Source: Avena insularis (taxonomy: Eukaryota > Streptophyta > Magnoliopsida > Poales > Poaceae). Taken from it: a stretch of DNA of 64,000 nt. Numbering within the stretch: the first letter of the stretch is position 1; each line of letters starts with the position of its first letter. This document shows, piece after piece, positions 10,246 through 21,585 of this stretch. The position numbers were made by a program, and so were the translations under genes. The stretch spans positions 209,256,941 through 209,320,940 of the forward strand of contig CM042684.1 of the NCBI GenBank assembly GCA_023614405.1. The letters run 5' to 3'. The notes beneath the pieces were generated by a model. That model was not told the origin of the DNA, made no database searches, and saw only the letters and a list, made by a program, of their open reading frames with translations.

Positions 10246-11326
10246 CTAGTGCTTCCACCACTTATTCCTGCTCAGTCCCTTTATCTTGGGGACCTTGGGC
10301 TTGATCGGAGGCATGCGACCCTCTTCGATGGCCACCCGCTGGAGGTTGCGGAGGTGAATGACAAGCGCCTGGTGTTGAGGGATGTAGGAATTGATGTTCA
10401 CGGTCGTGCTGATATTGGGGTTGCCGGAGCTCAAGCCCTCTACATGCATCACGACATAGTAGAAATCAGTGCTGGTGAGTCTCTTCCTGTAAAGGGGCAC
10501 CTGTAGATGCCGCCAGCAAAGTAGGCGTCATACTGGCCAGCCTGCAGCCTCAGCACCTGACAAGTCTTGGTGTGCCTGGACTCATCATCGCTGCAGATGT
10601 TGCTGATGTGCACCTATTGGAAAAAATAGAGTGTATGATAATAAGAAAATGATTGAGATCCATTGATTGCCGGGATTGATTGTTTGTATAAGTTAACCGA
10701 TTGAGATACGTTGACACAAGATCAAACAAAATAAAATAGGATTGAATGCGAACATGCGGGTTAATTGAAACACTAGATCAATATAGCATCCAACACAAGA
10801 GGATTAGCTGATGTAAGAAGATCGATCTAGCATCCAATGATTGAAATGTGAATAACCAAACCCTAATAACCCAAGATCTAACATCCAAGGATGGGAGTAG
10901 GAGAAGAACCAGGGAAGGGGAGCAAACCCTAGTTACCTCCGACCATAGGTCATCGAGACGGGTGTCGTAGGAGTTCACCATACAGATGTACTCCTCCAGA
11001 TCATAGGGGTCCTAGTAGATGTGGATCTTCTCGTGACCGGTTGGGGCCTCCTCGCTAGCTGGGGCCTCCTCGCCGGCGGCTATGTCAGAAGCAGGGACGA
11101 GGGCCTAGACGGGAATGAAGGTTGCCATCGATGCCTTGATGGGGGCCTAGACGAGAACAACAATTGCTTTCAGTGCCTCGGGGGGGGGAAGAATAGAGAC
11201 GAGGGCCTCCTCACCAGTGGCCTTGGAGGTGATGATGGCCAACGCATCCTCCTTCGCCTTTGCCAGCACGGTTGGGGTTTTCTCGGGAGTTTGTAGAAGG
11301 TGATGGGAAAGTGGATATGGTTGCAT
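10246..11326 (-). pseudogene. decayed two-exon gene of unknown family
   Basis: Exon 1 runs from an ATG at 11326 to 10937 (130 codons). It has three in-frame TAG stops and ends at a donor GAG/GTAACT. A plausible GT-AG intron follows (10614-10936; acceptor CCAATAG). Exon 2 starts at 10613 in matching phase 0 and reads VHISNICSDDESRHTKTCQ and then QAGQYDAYFAGGIYRCP. It then needs one frameshift near 10500 to reach the closing segment, which contains FYYVVMHVEG, HLRNLQRVAIEEGRMPP and a basic tail KIKGLSRNKWWKH before a TAG at 10246-10248. The Cys and His residues hint at a zinc-binding fold, but I do not recognise a named family. A TATA-like 'ctttattataga' sits upstream on the minus strand. Confidence 0.55.
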
Positions 11327-12377
11327 GAGGAGAGTGAGCGAGAGTGAGAGTGGGTAGGCGGAGAGGGAGAGGGGCTCTATAATAAAGGTTAAGGGATGTG
11401 ACGTTTCGTTGCACCACCGTGCACCGCGTACTAACCGTGTAGGCTACTGCACCGTGAACCGTGACACGTGCACAGTACACCATGTTTTTTCCCAGGCCAT
11501 GCATGACAATTCTTTATTCAGCCGCATGCAAAGGGCACAGATACAATTTCTAAGTATGAAGGTTGACACGGCCATAAAATTGGCGATAAAAGATAATTAA
11601 AAGAGGAAATGTAAAGGAGAAGGTAGGTGGCTGTACGATGAGATTTGTGGGGTTTTCTAGATCAGTTAGAGGGAGGAGTGGATGAGTGTGAGGGACATGA
11701 TGAATGCGGAGATGTTAGGTATCATTGAGCCCCCCATCCTCGAGGCCCATTTGGTGGCACCGTAGGCAGCTCTTCGGCCTCTGGCTGACGCGTGGAAGAT
11801 TCTTGTGGTAGGGCCCAGTTGGAAGTTAGATTGAGAGCACGATGCGTAAAAATGGGATATGCCTTATTGAAATATAGTGGTAATAAATTGTAGCTCCTGT
11901 CGATGACCATGCACTCGATGCCCCTGTTTCGCTACGCATGTGTTGTGGCATAGTAGTAGTAGTTGTAGACTTTTTAGACGAGATTAAACCTGACATGACC
12001 ACTCGATGAATTATTTAATGTATGGCTTCATGTTCCTACTTGTAGAAGTGCCATTAAGAGAGACGTTAGTGCGTTCTCACAAAGTAGTGTCAAGGGCACG
12101 ATGCATGCAACAATCCACGTTGGATCAAAGAGGGTCAATGGTTGGTGCGCATGATCCGCATGACAATTGAGTCAACCAATCAGGGTGTAGCAGCCAGAGT
12201 GAGCTCACGTTTGGGCTTTCATGTGATTTGTGACTCGGGGAGAGGGAAAAACTGAGTACTATCAAAAAACCAAGGGCAAAACAGACGAAGGGATTCAAAT
12301 ATAAAATAGAAAGAGATTTTAAAAATGCAAAGTGAGTGTTTTATACAATGAAATACATCTTGGCATACATCAAATTA
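11327..12377. other. sequence between the decayed gene and the satellite
   Basis: Promoter side of the decayed gene at first, then AT-balanced DNA without an open frame, repeat unit or terminal repeat I can recognise. It ends where 165-bp satellite sequence begins ('caagaacacatgcaatgtcac'). Confidence 0.4.
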
Positions 12378-14232
12378 TTTGCAATTCAAGAACACATGCA
12401 ATGTCACTCCAAGATGTGTCCAACCATGTCTAGGAACTCTAGCAACATGCTGAGATTCAAATAAAACATGCAGTGGAGCACCGGTTTGAAAGAGGTTGCA
12501 TCACCACACCCACTTGGATGTGTGTAGCCATGTGTATCATTGTGGTTTGGCAAAGAACACATGCAATATCACTCCAACATGTGTCCAACCATGTCTAGGA
12601 ACCCTAACAACATTCTGGGATTCAGCTGCCACATGCAGTGGAGCACCAGTTTGAAAGAGGTTGCATCACCACACCCACTTGGATGTGTGTGGCCATGTGG
12701 AACATTGTGGTTTGGCAAAGAAAACATGCAATGTCACTCCAATATGTAACCAACCATGGCCAAGAACCCTAGCAACATGCTAGGATTCAACTACTACATG
12801 AAGTGGAACACCAGTTTGAAAGATATTGCATCACCACACCCACTTGGATATGTGTGGCCATGTGGATCATTGTGGTTAGGAAAATAACACATGCAATGTC
12901 ACTCCAACATGTGTCCAACCATGTCCAGCAACCCCAAGAACATGCTGGGATACATTTGCCACATGCAATGGAGCACCAGTTTGAAAGATGTTGCATCACC
13001 GCACTCACTTAGATGTGTGTGTCCATGTGGATCATTGTGGTTTGGAAAAGAACACATGCAATGTCACTCCAACATGTGTACAACCATGTCTAGGAACCCC
13101 AGGAACATGCTGGGATATAACTGCCAAAAGCAGTGGAGCAACTTTTTTAAAGATGTTGCATCACCACACCCACTTGGATGTGTGTGGCATGTGGATCATT
13201 GTGGTTTGAAAAAGAACACATGCAATGTTACTCCAACATGTGTACAACAATGTCTAGGAGCCGTAGCAACATGCTGGGATTCACCTGCCACATGCAGTGG
13301 AGCACAAGTTTGAAAGAGGTTGCTTCACCACACCCACTTGGATGTGTGTGGCCATGGGGATCATTGTGGTTTGGCAAAGAACACATGCAATGTCACTCCA
13401 ACATGTGTCCAACCATCTCCAGGAACCCTTGCAACATGCTGGGATTTAACTGCCATGGGCAGTGGAGCACCAGTTTGAAAGAGGTTGCATCACCACACCC
13501 ACTTGAATGTGCGTGGCCATGTGGATCATTGTGCTTTAGAAAAGAACATATGCAATGTCACTCCAACATGTGTCCAGGCATGTCTAGTAACCCCAAGAAC
13601 ATGTTGGGAATCAACTGCCAAATACAATGGAGCACCACTTTGAAAAATGTTGCATCACCACACCCACTTGGATGTGCGTGGCCATGTGGATCATTGCGGT
13701 TTGGCAAACAACACATGTAATGTCACTCCAACATGTGTCCGACCAAGTCCAGGAACCCTAGCAACATGCTAGGATTCAACTCCCACATGTAATGGAGCAC
13801 CAGTTTGAAAGAGGTTGCATCCCCACACCCACTTGGATGTGTGTATAGCCATGTGTACCATTGTGGTTTGGCAAAGAACACATGCAATATCACTCCAACA
13901 TGTGTCCAACCATGTCCAGGAACCCTAGCAACATGCTGGGATTCAACTGCCACATGCAACGGAGCACCCGTTTCAAAGAGGTTGCATCACCACACCCACT
14001 TGGATGTGTGTGGCCATGTGAATAATTGTGGTTTGGCAAATAACACATGCAATGTCACTCAACAATGTATCCAACCATGGCCAAGAAAGCTAGCAACATG
14101 CTGAGATTAAACTACCACATGTAGTGGAGCACCAGTTTGAAAGATGTTGCATCACCAGACTCGCTTAGATGTTTGTGGCCATGTGGATCATGTTTGTTTG
14201 ACAAAGAACACATGTAATGTCACTTCAACATG
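12378..14232 (+). repeat. 165-bp satellite, block 1 (about 11 monomers)
   Basis: The landmark 'caacatgtgt' recurs at about 12905, 13070, 13234, 13399, 13564 and 13729, a spacing of 164-165 bp. All units share one orientation. Each monomer contains 'cacccacttggatgtgtgtg' and 'gaaagaggttgcatcacc'. Because 165 is divisible by 3, an open frame of 55-residue periods runs through several units; this is a by-product, not a gene. The block ends exactly at the RLG-3 target duplication acatg (14228-14232). Confidence 0.95.
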
Positions 14233-14720
14233 TGACATGGGTATACCCTACAGGTACTCGAGCATGGTATATACAGCCTAAATACGTAAAAGCCCACGGT
14301 GTTGCCAAGGCCCAAATGAAGGACTCGAGTAACCTACGGACTCTCGATTGCTTGAAGAACAAGAAGAAGCTAAAGATAGAAAGTTTGAAGGGGAAAACCC
14401 TAACTTGTAACTGACTCGACCTGTTACCCAAGACCTAACCTACCTATATAAAGGTTAGGAGGGGCGGCGAGGAGGACACACGCAACCCTAGTTTCCACAA
14501 CCCTTGCCAGATTGCATCTGCGCACCATTGTAATCTTCGATTCTTTCAATAATTCCACGAGCAGGCAAGCAGGAGTAGGGACCTCTACGAGGCCTGAACC
14601 TGGGTAAATCTTTGAGTCCCCTGTGTGCTTGTTTGCTAGCCGATAGATGTCTCCAGCGCTCCCTCCTTCTCCAAAAGCCAAGTCCGTAACAATGGGCATT
14701 GATGAGTTAAACCCTCGTCA
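14233..14720 (+). repeat. 5' LTR of RLG-3 (488 bp)
   Basis: Starts TGACATGGGTATACCC and ends CCCTCGTCA. A TATA box (ctatataaa) is at about 14444-14452. The 3' LTR partner is 26712-27200. Confidence 0.93.
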
Positions 14721-14722
14721 AT

Positions 14723-14739
14723 TGGCGCCGTCTGTGGGA
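14723..14739 (+). promoter_or_regulatory. primer-binding site of RLG-3
   Basis: TGGCGCCGTCTGTGGGA, two bases after the LTR. Its first nine bases match the 3' end of plant tRNA-Asp. This form is common in Tat/Grande/Cinful-like elements. Confidence 0.8.
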
Positions 14740-14740
14740 G

Positions 14741-15924
14741 TTGGGAGTGCTGATGTTGCGGATTCTTCGGCCCCATCAACCGTGATCTACAACTCCGCAA
14801 CAGCGGAGATTCGCCAGCTCTTCGGCACGTTCGACTTCACCGTCCACACGCCAGCCACTCGCCCGGCTTTCGAGTCCGTAGGCGACGGGATCAGCCTGGC
14901 AATAGGGAGCTTCCGCTTCCAAGTTAGTCAGATGGGCACGCTTCGCATGCCTAATCAGCCGATAGCGTCGTCGATTGCTCCAGCATCATGTTTCCCCCCA
15001 TCGATTGGCACACTCAGTGAGATCAACGCCTCGACAACAGTCGAAAAAACGGTCAGCGACAGCAGTCGTGACTCCGATCTAGGCGACCTGGCCACTGAAG
15101 ACGGAACCTACGGTTCCGGATCTGAGAGTTGTGGGAGCAGCAGCTTCCCCAATCACTTCATATGCGCCGTCATCAACACAGGCGACACCTCCTCCAACCG
15201 TGACAACACGGGCAATCGCGGCAATGGAACCGACCCACCAAATGGCGGCAACGGAGCTAACGGCGGTAACGGTGGCGATCGCATCAACACCAACAATGAA
15301 GGAGCAGCTGAGCCTCCAACCATAATAAACGAGCAAACCGGCGAACGCGTCGTAATCAAGCTCAACGAGCAAGAGTGGGCTCGCTGCCGCAAGGCCCTAC
15401 GAGGCACTCCTCTACCCTTCGGATCTCCGCAAGAGCTGCTAATGGGCTACCATTGGTTCTTGAAGGAAGAATTCAAGCGTCAAGTGCAAACAATCGCGCA
15501 ACTCGAGGCACGCAAAAAGGTAGCAGACGAGTCGAGCCTTCGTCGTGCAGGGCTCTCCTCCTATGGAGGATCCTCCTCAAGAGGCAATGAATACGTTGCC
15601 AAAAAGAGGCAATCTCGGATGGCCCATCTCACCGAGAAAGAGCGCATAGAAGCTGCAAAGGTCCTCGACTTCAGCTCTATGACAGTCGACACACGGGGCA
15701 ACGTGGTCCCCAAGACGCCGCAAGCTGCGGTGACAGCGGCCACCATGTACCTCCTTAATAACCAGCCGCCAGCTGGAGATCCTCGAGCCGCCATGTACCG
15801 ATCTACGATCGCGGGCTTGGGATTAATCGAGGCCGCCCTCGACATGGAGCCAACACCGGATCCGAAAAGGGCAAAGCGCTACTCCTCGCCCTCATCTAGC
15901 GACGACAGTCACGATCTGTCTTGA
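14741..15924 (+). CDS. Gag, N-terminal part (RLG-3)
   Basis: The frame is open from inside the LTR (an ATG at 14647 lies in the LTR; another at 14692) through the primer-binding site to a TGA at 15922-15924, so the true start is uncertain. Residues are Ser/Thr/Asn/Gly-rich in the middle (GNGTDPPNGGNGANGGNGGD), followed by a charged helical part (NEQEWARCRKALRGTPLPFG). This is typical of the long N-terminal region of Tat-lineage Gag, upstream of the canonical retrotransposon-gag domain. It would form the particle shell in the cytoplasm. Confidence 0.65.
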
Positions 15925-17147
15925 CGTCGCCGCTCACGGTGACACGACCGCAATTATGATGCATGTGACGAACTCACGCAGCGCAAGATCGACAAATCAA
16001 GGGCGCGACGCGCTCGGTCGCCTGACTCAGAAGAGGAGGATGTGGAGCTCTGCGGCGCCAGATGCTTCAGCATATCCATTAGGCAGAAGTGAATGCCTAA
16101 GTGGTTTAAACTCCCGTCGGAAAACCCGAAGTTCGACGGCCTACAGGACCCAAAAATCTGGCTGGAGGACCACATCTCTTCTATCAGGCTCCACGGAGGC
16201 TGTCGAAGCACGACCATGCGATGCTTGCAGCTACAGGTGCAGGGCGCCACCGTGCATGGCTCAACAACCTCCCACACGGATCCATTCGCAGTTGGGATGA
16301 GCTGGTTTACAGCTTCGTGCGCAATTTCAAGGGCACGTACAAGCGGCGTACATCAATCGAAGAACTAAGATGCTGCCAGCAATGATCGGGTGAATCTCTA
16401 CACTCCTACACCCAAAGGTGGTCCATCATCAAGAACTCCGCAGAGAACATCTCGGAGGATCGTGCGATTGATGCATTCAACGGCGGCGTTCGCCGCCTAG
16501 AACTCAGGGAGGAGCTGGGCCGCTTAAAGCCCAAGACCATTGACCATATGATGGAGATCGCGAATCGGTGGGCCGATGGAGAAGATTCGGTGAAGAATTG
16601 CGTTCATTCCGACTAGGAGGCGGAACTCGAGCGCAGACGCGACCGCCGAAGCAAACGCCGTATGCGCATCTACGATTACCACGACGACGTCAACATGGTC
16701 GCAGCCGGCTACGCCGACAGACGCGATGACAACCGCAACAGTGGATACCGTAAAGGTGGATATCGTGACTCTGGGAAGACCACGCAAGTGTGGCAACGCC
16801 GTGATCATGATGAAGCACCCGCAACAACCATTGAAGACAAACTGTCCGGGCCATGCACAGTGCACTTCTACATCGACAAGCATGATGGGAAGAAGAAGTC
16901 CAGCCACCTCCTCAAGGACTGCCGTGAGTTCCTCAAACTACATGAGGGATTAGCTCGGATGAATCGCAACACAGTCGAAAGAGGTTATGGCGCCGCCCCA
17001 AGCGCCGTGGCACATGGCGCTCCGCCATCACCACCTGTGCCACCACCGAATGCAGCCGCGCCGGACCAGCACCACGGAGGCGAACCCTACCCAAGGGCCA
17101 TGGGTACCATGATGATCCAAAAAGGACGTCCCTCCAATCGGGTGTAG
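15925..17147 (+). pseudogene. Gag, retrotransposon-gag domain and C-terminal part, frame-broken (RLG-3)
   Basis: The gag domain appears at 16093 (PKWFKLPSENPKFDGLQDPK then IWLEDHI) and continues in shifting frames to about 16660. The C-terminal part is open at 16662-17147 and holds VHFYIDKHDGKKKSSHLLKD followed by CREFLKLHEGL. At least two frameshifts and a TAG separate the parts. No CCHC knuckle is intact that I can see. Confidence 0.7.
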
Positions 17148-17171
17148 AAGGCTATCACTCGCCAAGTCAAC

Positions 17172-17759
17172 TTGGCCACACACTCGCCACCATCTACCAC
17201 TGAGTACCTCAGTGGAAGCGAGTCATGCATCACCTTCGATAAAAGTGACCACCCGCCTCAAGTACCTCGTCCAGGCCATTTTCCTCTCGTACTCGAGGCA
17301 CAAATCGGTGGCTTTGACATGAGCCACATCTTCATGGATGGCGGCAGCGGCATTAACCTCATATTCGCGAGTACCTTGCGAGTAATAAGGATCCCTCTAA
17401 CCTTCCTAGAAGCCTTGGACACAACATTCCACGGCATCGTCCTAGGGAAAGGCGTATATCCCCTGGGAAAAATCAACCTCAACGTCATCTTCGGCATGCC
17501 GAAGAACTTCCGGCGCGAACGCATCGACTTTGAGGTCGTCGACTGGCCCTCACAATACCACTGCATCCTCGGACGTGTCGCATTCGCTAGGTTCATGGCA
17601 GTGCCACACTACGCCTACCTGCAGATGAAAATGCCAGGTCCCAATGGCGTCATCACGATCAACGGGAACTTCAAGAGATCCAACAGCTGCGACAGGGAAT
17701 TCAACAGAATTTCCCAGTCCTTCGGCATGCAGGAAGAACTGGCAAGACTGAAAGAGTGA
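17172..17759 (+). CDS. retropepsin-like protease domain (RLG-3)
   Basis: The active-site loop reads FMDGGSGINLIF, with the catalytic Asp near residue 56. It is followed by DFEVVDWPSQYHCILGRVAF, the hydrophobic LGR strand of the fold. It would cleave the Gag-Pol precursor. The frame closes with TGA at 17757-17759, and pol continues in the same frame with further stops, so this domain is cut off from reverse transcriptase. Confidence 0.8.
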   Translation: MATHSPPSTTEYLSGSESCITFDKSDHPPQVPRPGHFPLVLEAQIGGFDMSHIFMDGGSGINLIFASTLRVIRIPLTFLEALDTTFHGIVLGKGVYPLGKINLNVIFGMPKNFRRERIDFEVVDWPSQYHCILGRVAFARFMAVPHYAYLQMKMPGPNGVITINGNFKRSNSCDREFNRISQSFGMQEELARLKE

Positions 17760-19299
17760 ACAGACAACAGTCTGCCTCCCCTGAGCCGGCCGAGCTCGCC
17801 TGATCTATCTTTCGACTCATCGGTGCACACCAAGAAAGTACAGGTCCACCCATCGGATCCCGCCAAGACGGCCCTCATCGCCAACAACTTGAGTCCCGCA
17901 TAGGAACTCGCACTCGTCGAATTCCTCTGTGAGCACTAGGAAATTTTAGCCTGGTGTCCTGCGGACATGCCAGGAGTTCCCAGGGAATTCGCCGAGCACG
18001 CACTCAATGTCAACCCCGACGCAAGGCCAGTCAAGCAAACAATTCGGTGATTGTCCGAGCCACGAGCGCAGGCAGTTGGCATGGAGATCAACAGACTCCT
18101 CGACGCCAAATTCATACGCGAGATCAAGGAAAGCACTTGGCTCGCCAACACAGTGCTGGTACCAAAAAAGGACACGGATATCCTACGGATGTGCGTGGAC
18201 TTCACCTCTCTGAATAAGAATTGCCCAAAGGATCACTTCCCGTTGCCACGCATCGACCAGATCATCGACTCCACTGCGGGATGCCAGCGCCTCTGCTTCC
18301 TCGACGCCTACTCAGGCTATAATCAGATTCGAATGAAGGAGGAAGATCAAGAAAAAACAGCGTTTACAACACCCTTTGGTGTGTTCTGCTACAACACAAT
18401 GCCCTTCGGGCTAAAGAACGCGGGAGCTACCTACCAGCGGTGCATGCAGGCTTGCCTCAAGGAACAACTGGGTCGCAAATATCCAAGTCTATGTCGATGA
18501 CATAGTAATCAAGACCAAGGAGGAAGCCTCGTTAATCGACGACCTGCGCGAAACCTTCGCCAACCTCGACCGCTAGCGGATCAAGCTCAATCCATACAAA
18601 TGCACCTTCGGCGTGCCATATGGGAAACTACTCGGGCACCTCATCTCTGCGAGGGGAATCGAGGCAAACCCGAAGAAAATAAAAGCCATACTGGCCATCG
18701 AGAAGGCGAAAAACATATGGGGCGTTCAGCAGCTGGCTGGGCGAATCGCAGCCCTCAGTCGATTCATCAGTCGGATGGGTGAAAAGGCGCTGCCCTTCTA
18801 CCAACTCATCCGCAAAGCTGAAAAGTTCGAGTGGACCAACGATGCGTAGGAAGCATTTGAAGACCTCAAGCGCCTCCTATCCAACTCGCCAGTACTCGTG
18901 ACCCCACGGGAAAGGGAACCACTGTTGCTATATATCTCCGCCACCAACCAGGTGGTCAGCATAGTGCTCGTCGTGGAACGAGCCGAGGAAAACAAGGTCC
19001 ACGGGGTACAACGCCCAGTATACTACCTCAGCGAGGTCCTCACACCAACAAAACAGCAGTACCCACACTACCAGAAGCTAGCGTACGGTGTCTTCATGAC
19101 CGCCCGGCAACTGCGCCATTACTTCCAGGAACACCCAATCGTGGTGGTCAACGATGCCCCGTTGGGACATATCCTCAATAACCCCGATGCCACGGGACGA
19201 GTAGTGCTTTGGGGAATAGAATTGTCTCCACGAGACATCACATACGAAAAGCACGATGCAATCAAGTCACAGGTTCTCCCTGACTTCCTCGTGCACTAG
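17760..19299 (+). pseudogene. reverse transcriptase and first RNase H, broken (RLG-3)
   Basis: The reverse transcriptase fingers and palm are open at 18051-18480 (VPKKD, LRMCVDFTSLNKNCPKDHFP, LDAYSGYNQI, MPFGLKNAGATYQR). An apparent extra base near 18477-18480 shifts the frame just before the catalytic YVDD at 18490-18501. The rest is in the new frame with TAG at 18574-18576, 18847-18849 and 19297-19299. Upstream (17760-18050) the linker also carries stops. The first RNase H (about 18890-19190) is a degenerate-looking domain, as usual in Tat elements that have a second one. The enzyme cannot be made as one protein. Confidence 0.85.
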
Positions 19300-19725
19300 A
19301 TGGAGAACCAGCTCCCGGACAAACCAGATATGTCCTACCTCTGGACAATGCACTTCGATGGGTCCAAGCGGAAGGACGGAGCAGGTGCAGGTGTCATACT
19401 GACATCATCTCAAGGGGACAAGTTCAAGTATATCCTGCGAATGCAGTTCACAGCCTCCAACAACGAGGCTGAATACGAGGCCCTGTTGCACGGGATGAGG
19501 ATGGCAAAAGCCTGCGGCGCCAAGAGGCACATCATATACGGCGATTCCAAGTGGGTCGTCAACCAAACAATTGATGAGTGTGACGCACTGAACGACAACA
19601 TGATCGCGTACCGCGACCTCTACGACACACTCGAAGGAGACTTCGACGATTGCGAGCTGCGGCACGTAGGTCGCGAAAGCAACGAAGAGGCGGACGCACT
19701 CGCCAACATAGGCTCTACCTGCGCC
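19300..19725 (+). CDS. second (archaeal-like) RNase H domain of the Tat lineage (RLG-3)
   Basis: The expected acidic residues are visible: MHFDGSKRKDGAGAGV (first Asp), ASNNEAEYEALLHGM (Glu) and IIYGDSKWVVNQ (Asp), followed by SNEEADALANIGS. The coding frame stays open to 20271. A second RNase H downstream of the first is characteristic of Tat-lineage Ty3/gypsy elements. Confidence 0.85.
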
Positions 19726-21150
19726 CCCATACCACCCGGGGTATTTTTCGAGCGCATCTGTGAACGCTCCATCAAGCCAAAGGCAGCAGAGAAGAAAACA
19801 AGCGCAGCAACGGACTTGGGGGCTACGCCGCCCAATGAGTCAATGGCACTCGATGACTTGGAGCTGGACATAGGACTTGAGGGACCAATGAGCGTCATGA
19901 TGATTGAGCAATCCTGGACAGAACCGTACAACACGTACCTCCTCAGCAAAAGGCTACCGGACGATCCGACTGATGCACGGCACATCGCGTGGTGGTCCAA
20001 GGCATTCGCTGTTATCAACGGTGAACTATATAAATGCAGCATCACAGGAGTACTACAACGATGTGTCTCCACGGCCGACGGAAGAGCGGTTCTCCTCGAC
20101 ATCCATGAGGGAACCTGCGGACACCACGCCGGCAGTCGTGCCCTCATCACCAAAGCTCTACGAGCTAGGTTCTATTGGCCTACGGCCATGCGCGACGCCA
20201 AGGACATCGTCCAAAAATGCAATGCTTGCCAACGATTCGCGGATAAGCCGCATGCACCGGGCACAGAGCTCTGACCAATCCCATTGGCCTGGCCCTTCGC
20301 ACAATGGGGACTCGACATGGTCGGCAAACTCCCAAGGTCCTCACGAGGAGGCTACGTCTACCTCTTGGTCGCAGTCGACAAGTTCACCAAGTGGATTGAA
20401 GCCATGCCAATGACCAACCAATCAGGACACATCGTAGTCAAGTTCTTCGAATCCATCGTCTACCGCTTCGGAGTACCGCACAGCCTCATCACCAACAATG
20501 GGACGAACTTCACATCCAAAGAGTTCCAAGAATTCTGCGAGAAACTGGGGATCAACATCAGCTACGCCTCTGTAGCACATCCACAAACCAACGGTCAGGT
20601 GGAAAAAGCAAACGGGCTTGTCTACGGCGGCATCAAGAAGCGAATCCTCCGGCCACTTGAACAGGCCGCGGTCTACTGGCCAGACGAACTGCAATCCGTA
20701 CTTTGGAGCCTACGCACAACTCCAAACAGTGCCACGGGATACACGCCATTCTTTATGGTTCACGGAGCCGAGGCAGTGCTACCCGCCGAGGTACGGTACA
20801 AGGTGCCGCGCATGGTCGCTTACAGCGAACAAGAGTCATCACTCGCACTCGAAGACTCCGTCAATCTCCTTGACGAGGCAAGAGAAATCGCCGCGGAAAG
20901 ATCAACGATCTACCAGCAGAACCTGCACAACTACCACATTAGGAGGCTATGCCCCAGATCCTTCGTCGAAGGCGACCTGGTCCTATGACTGAAGCAGCAG
21001 GGACATCTCAAACTTGAGTCCCCCTGGGAAGGACCATATGTGATTACAGAAGTAATTCTAGGTGGCGCCTATCGCCTTCAAGATTTAGAGATAGGAGTCG
21101 CATACTCCAACCCCTGGAACGTCACGCAACTGCGACGCTTCTACCCCTAG
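19726..21150 (+). pseudogene. integrase, catalytic residue changed and stops present (RLG-3)
   Basis: The HHCC zinc-binding region is around 20100-20240 (HEGTCGHHAGS and QKCNACQRF). The core domain has GLDMVG (first Asp), but the canonical second Asp in the TDNGT motif reads Asn (codon AAC at 20494-20496). The Glu lies in NGQVEKANG. TGA codons interrupt at 20272-20274 and 20986-20988; the frame finally ends with TAG at 21148-21150. The C-terminal part resembles the usual SH3-like region (ESPWEGPYVI). As written the enzyme should be inactive. Confidence 0.88.
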
Positions 21151-21585
21151 TCGTTTTACTTTTGCATCGCAAACAAGGCACTCAGCCAAGGCTACTTAGC
21201 CACACATTGTACTTCGTACTGTCTCACAAATAAATAAAGCTAAGTGCCCCAAAACTCTGTATCTTCCTTTATTTTTTCGCAACTTATCGACTCGGGGGCT
21301 ACGCCACCCTACACACATCTGTTCTACGAACTAAAACGCGATATCCCGAGTAGCTGGCACATCAATCGAACCCTTGACACAACATCAACCCAGTTGCAAC
21401 GCACCTGCCAGGTTGACAAGGAACTGAGATAAAACGCATGGCCAGGCTAACGAAAAGGAGTCGCATAGTGCAATGCACTCACACGCTAACAAGCTCTTTA
21501 TACATATTCGACAATAAATTATGTACACCATTTATACAAACTTTACAACACGGGTACACTTATGTGCAGGATACAAACTAAGATA
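21151..21585 (+). other. pol-to-antisense-gene spacer (RLG-3)
   Basis: Contains AATAAATAAA near 21228, possibly a polyadenylation signal. A motif 'cgactcgggggctac' at about 21284-21298 repeats the polypurine-tract sequence found next to the 3' LTR. No coding frame. Confidence 0.45.

Noticed and set aside
12540..14104. Many open frames of 55-residue period (Cys/His/Met-rich) across the satellite blocks, on both strands
   Set aside because: The monomer is 165 bp, divisible by three, so any open monomer yields long frames. There is no start context, no codon bias and the frames appear on both strands.
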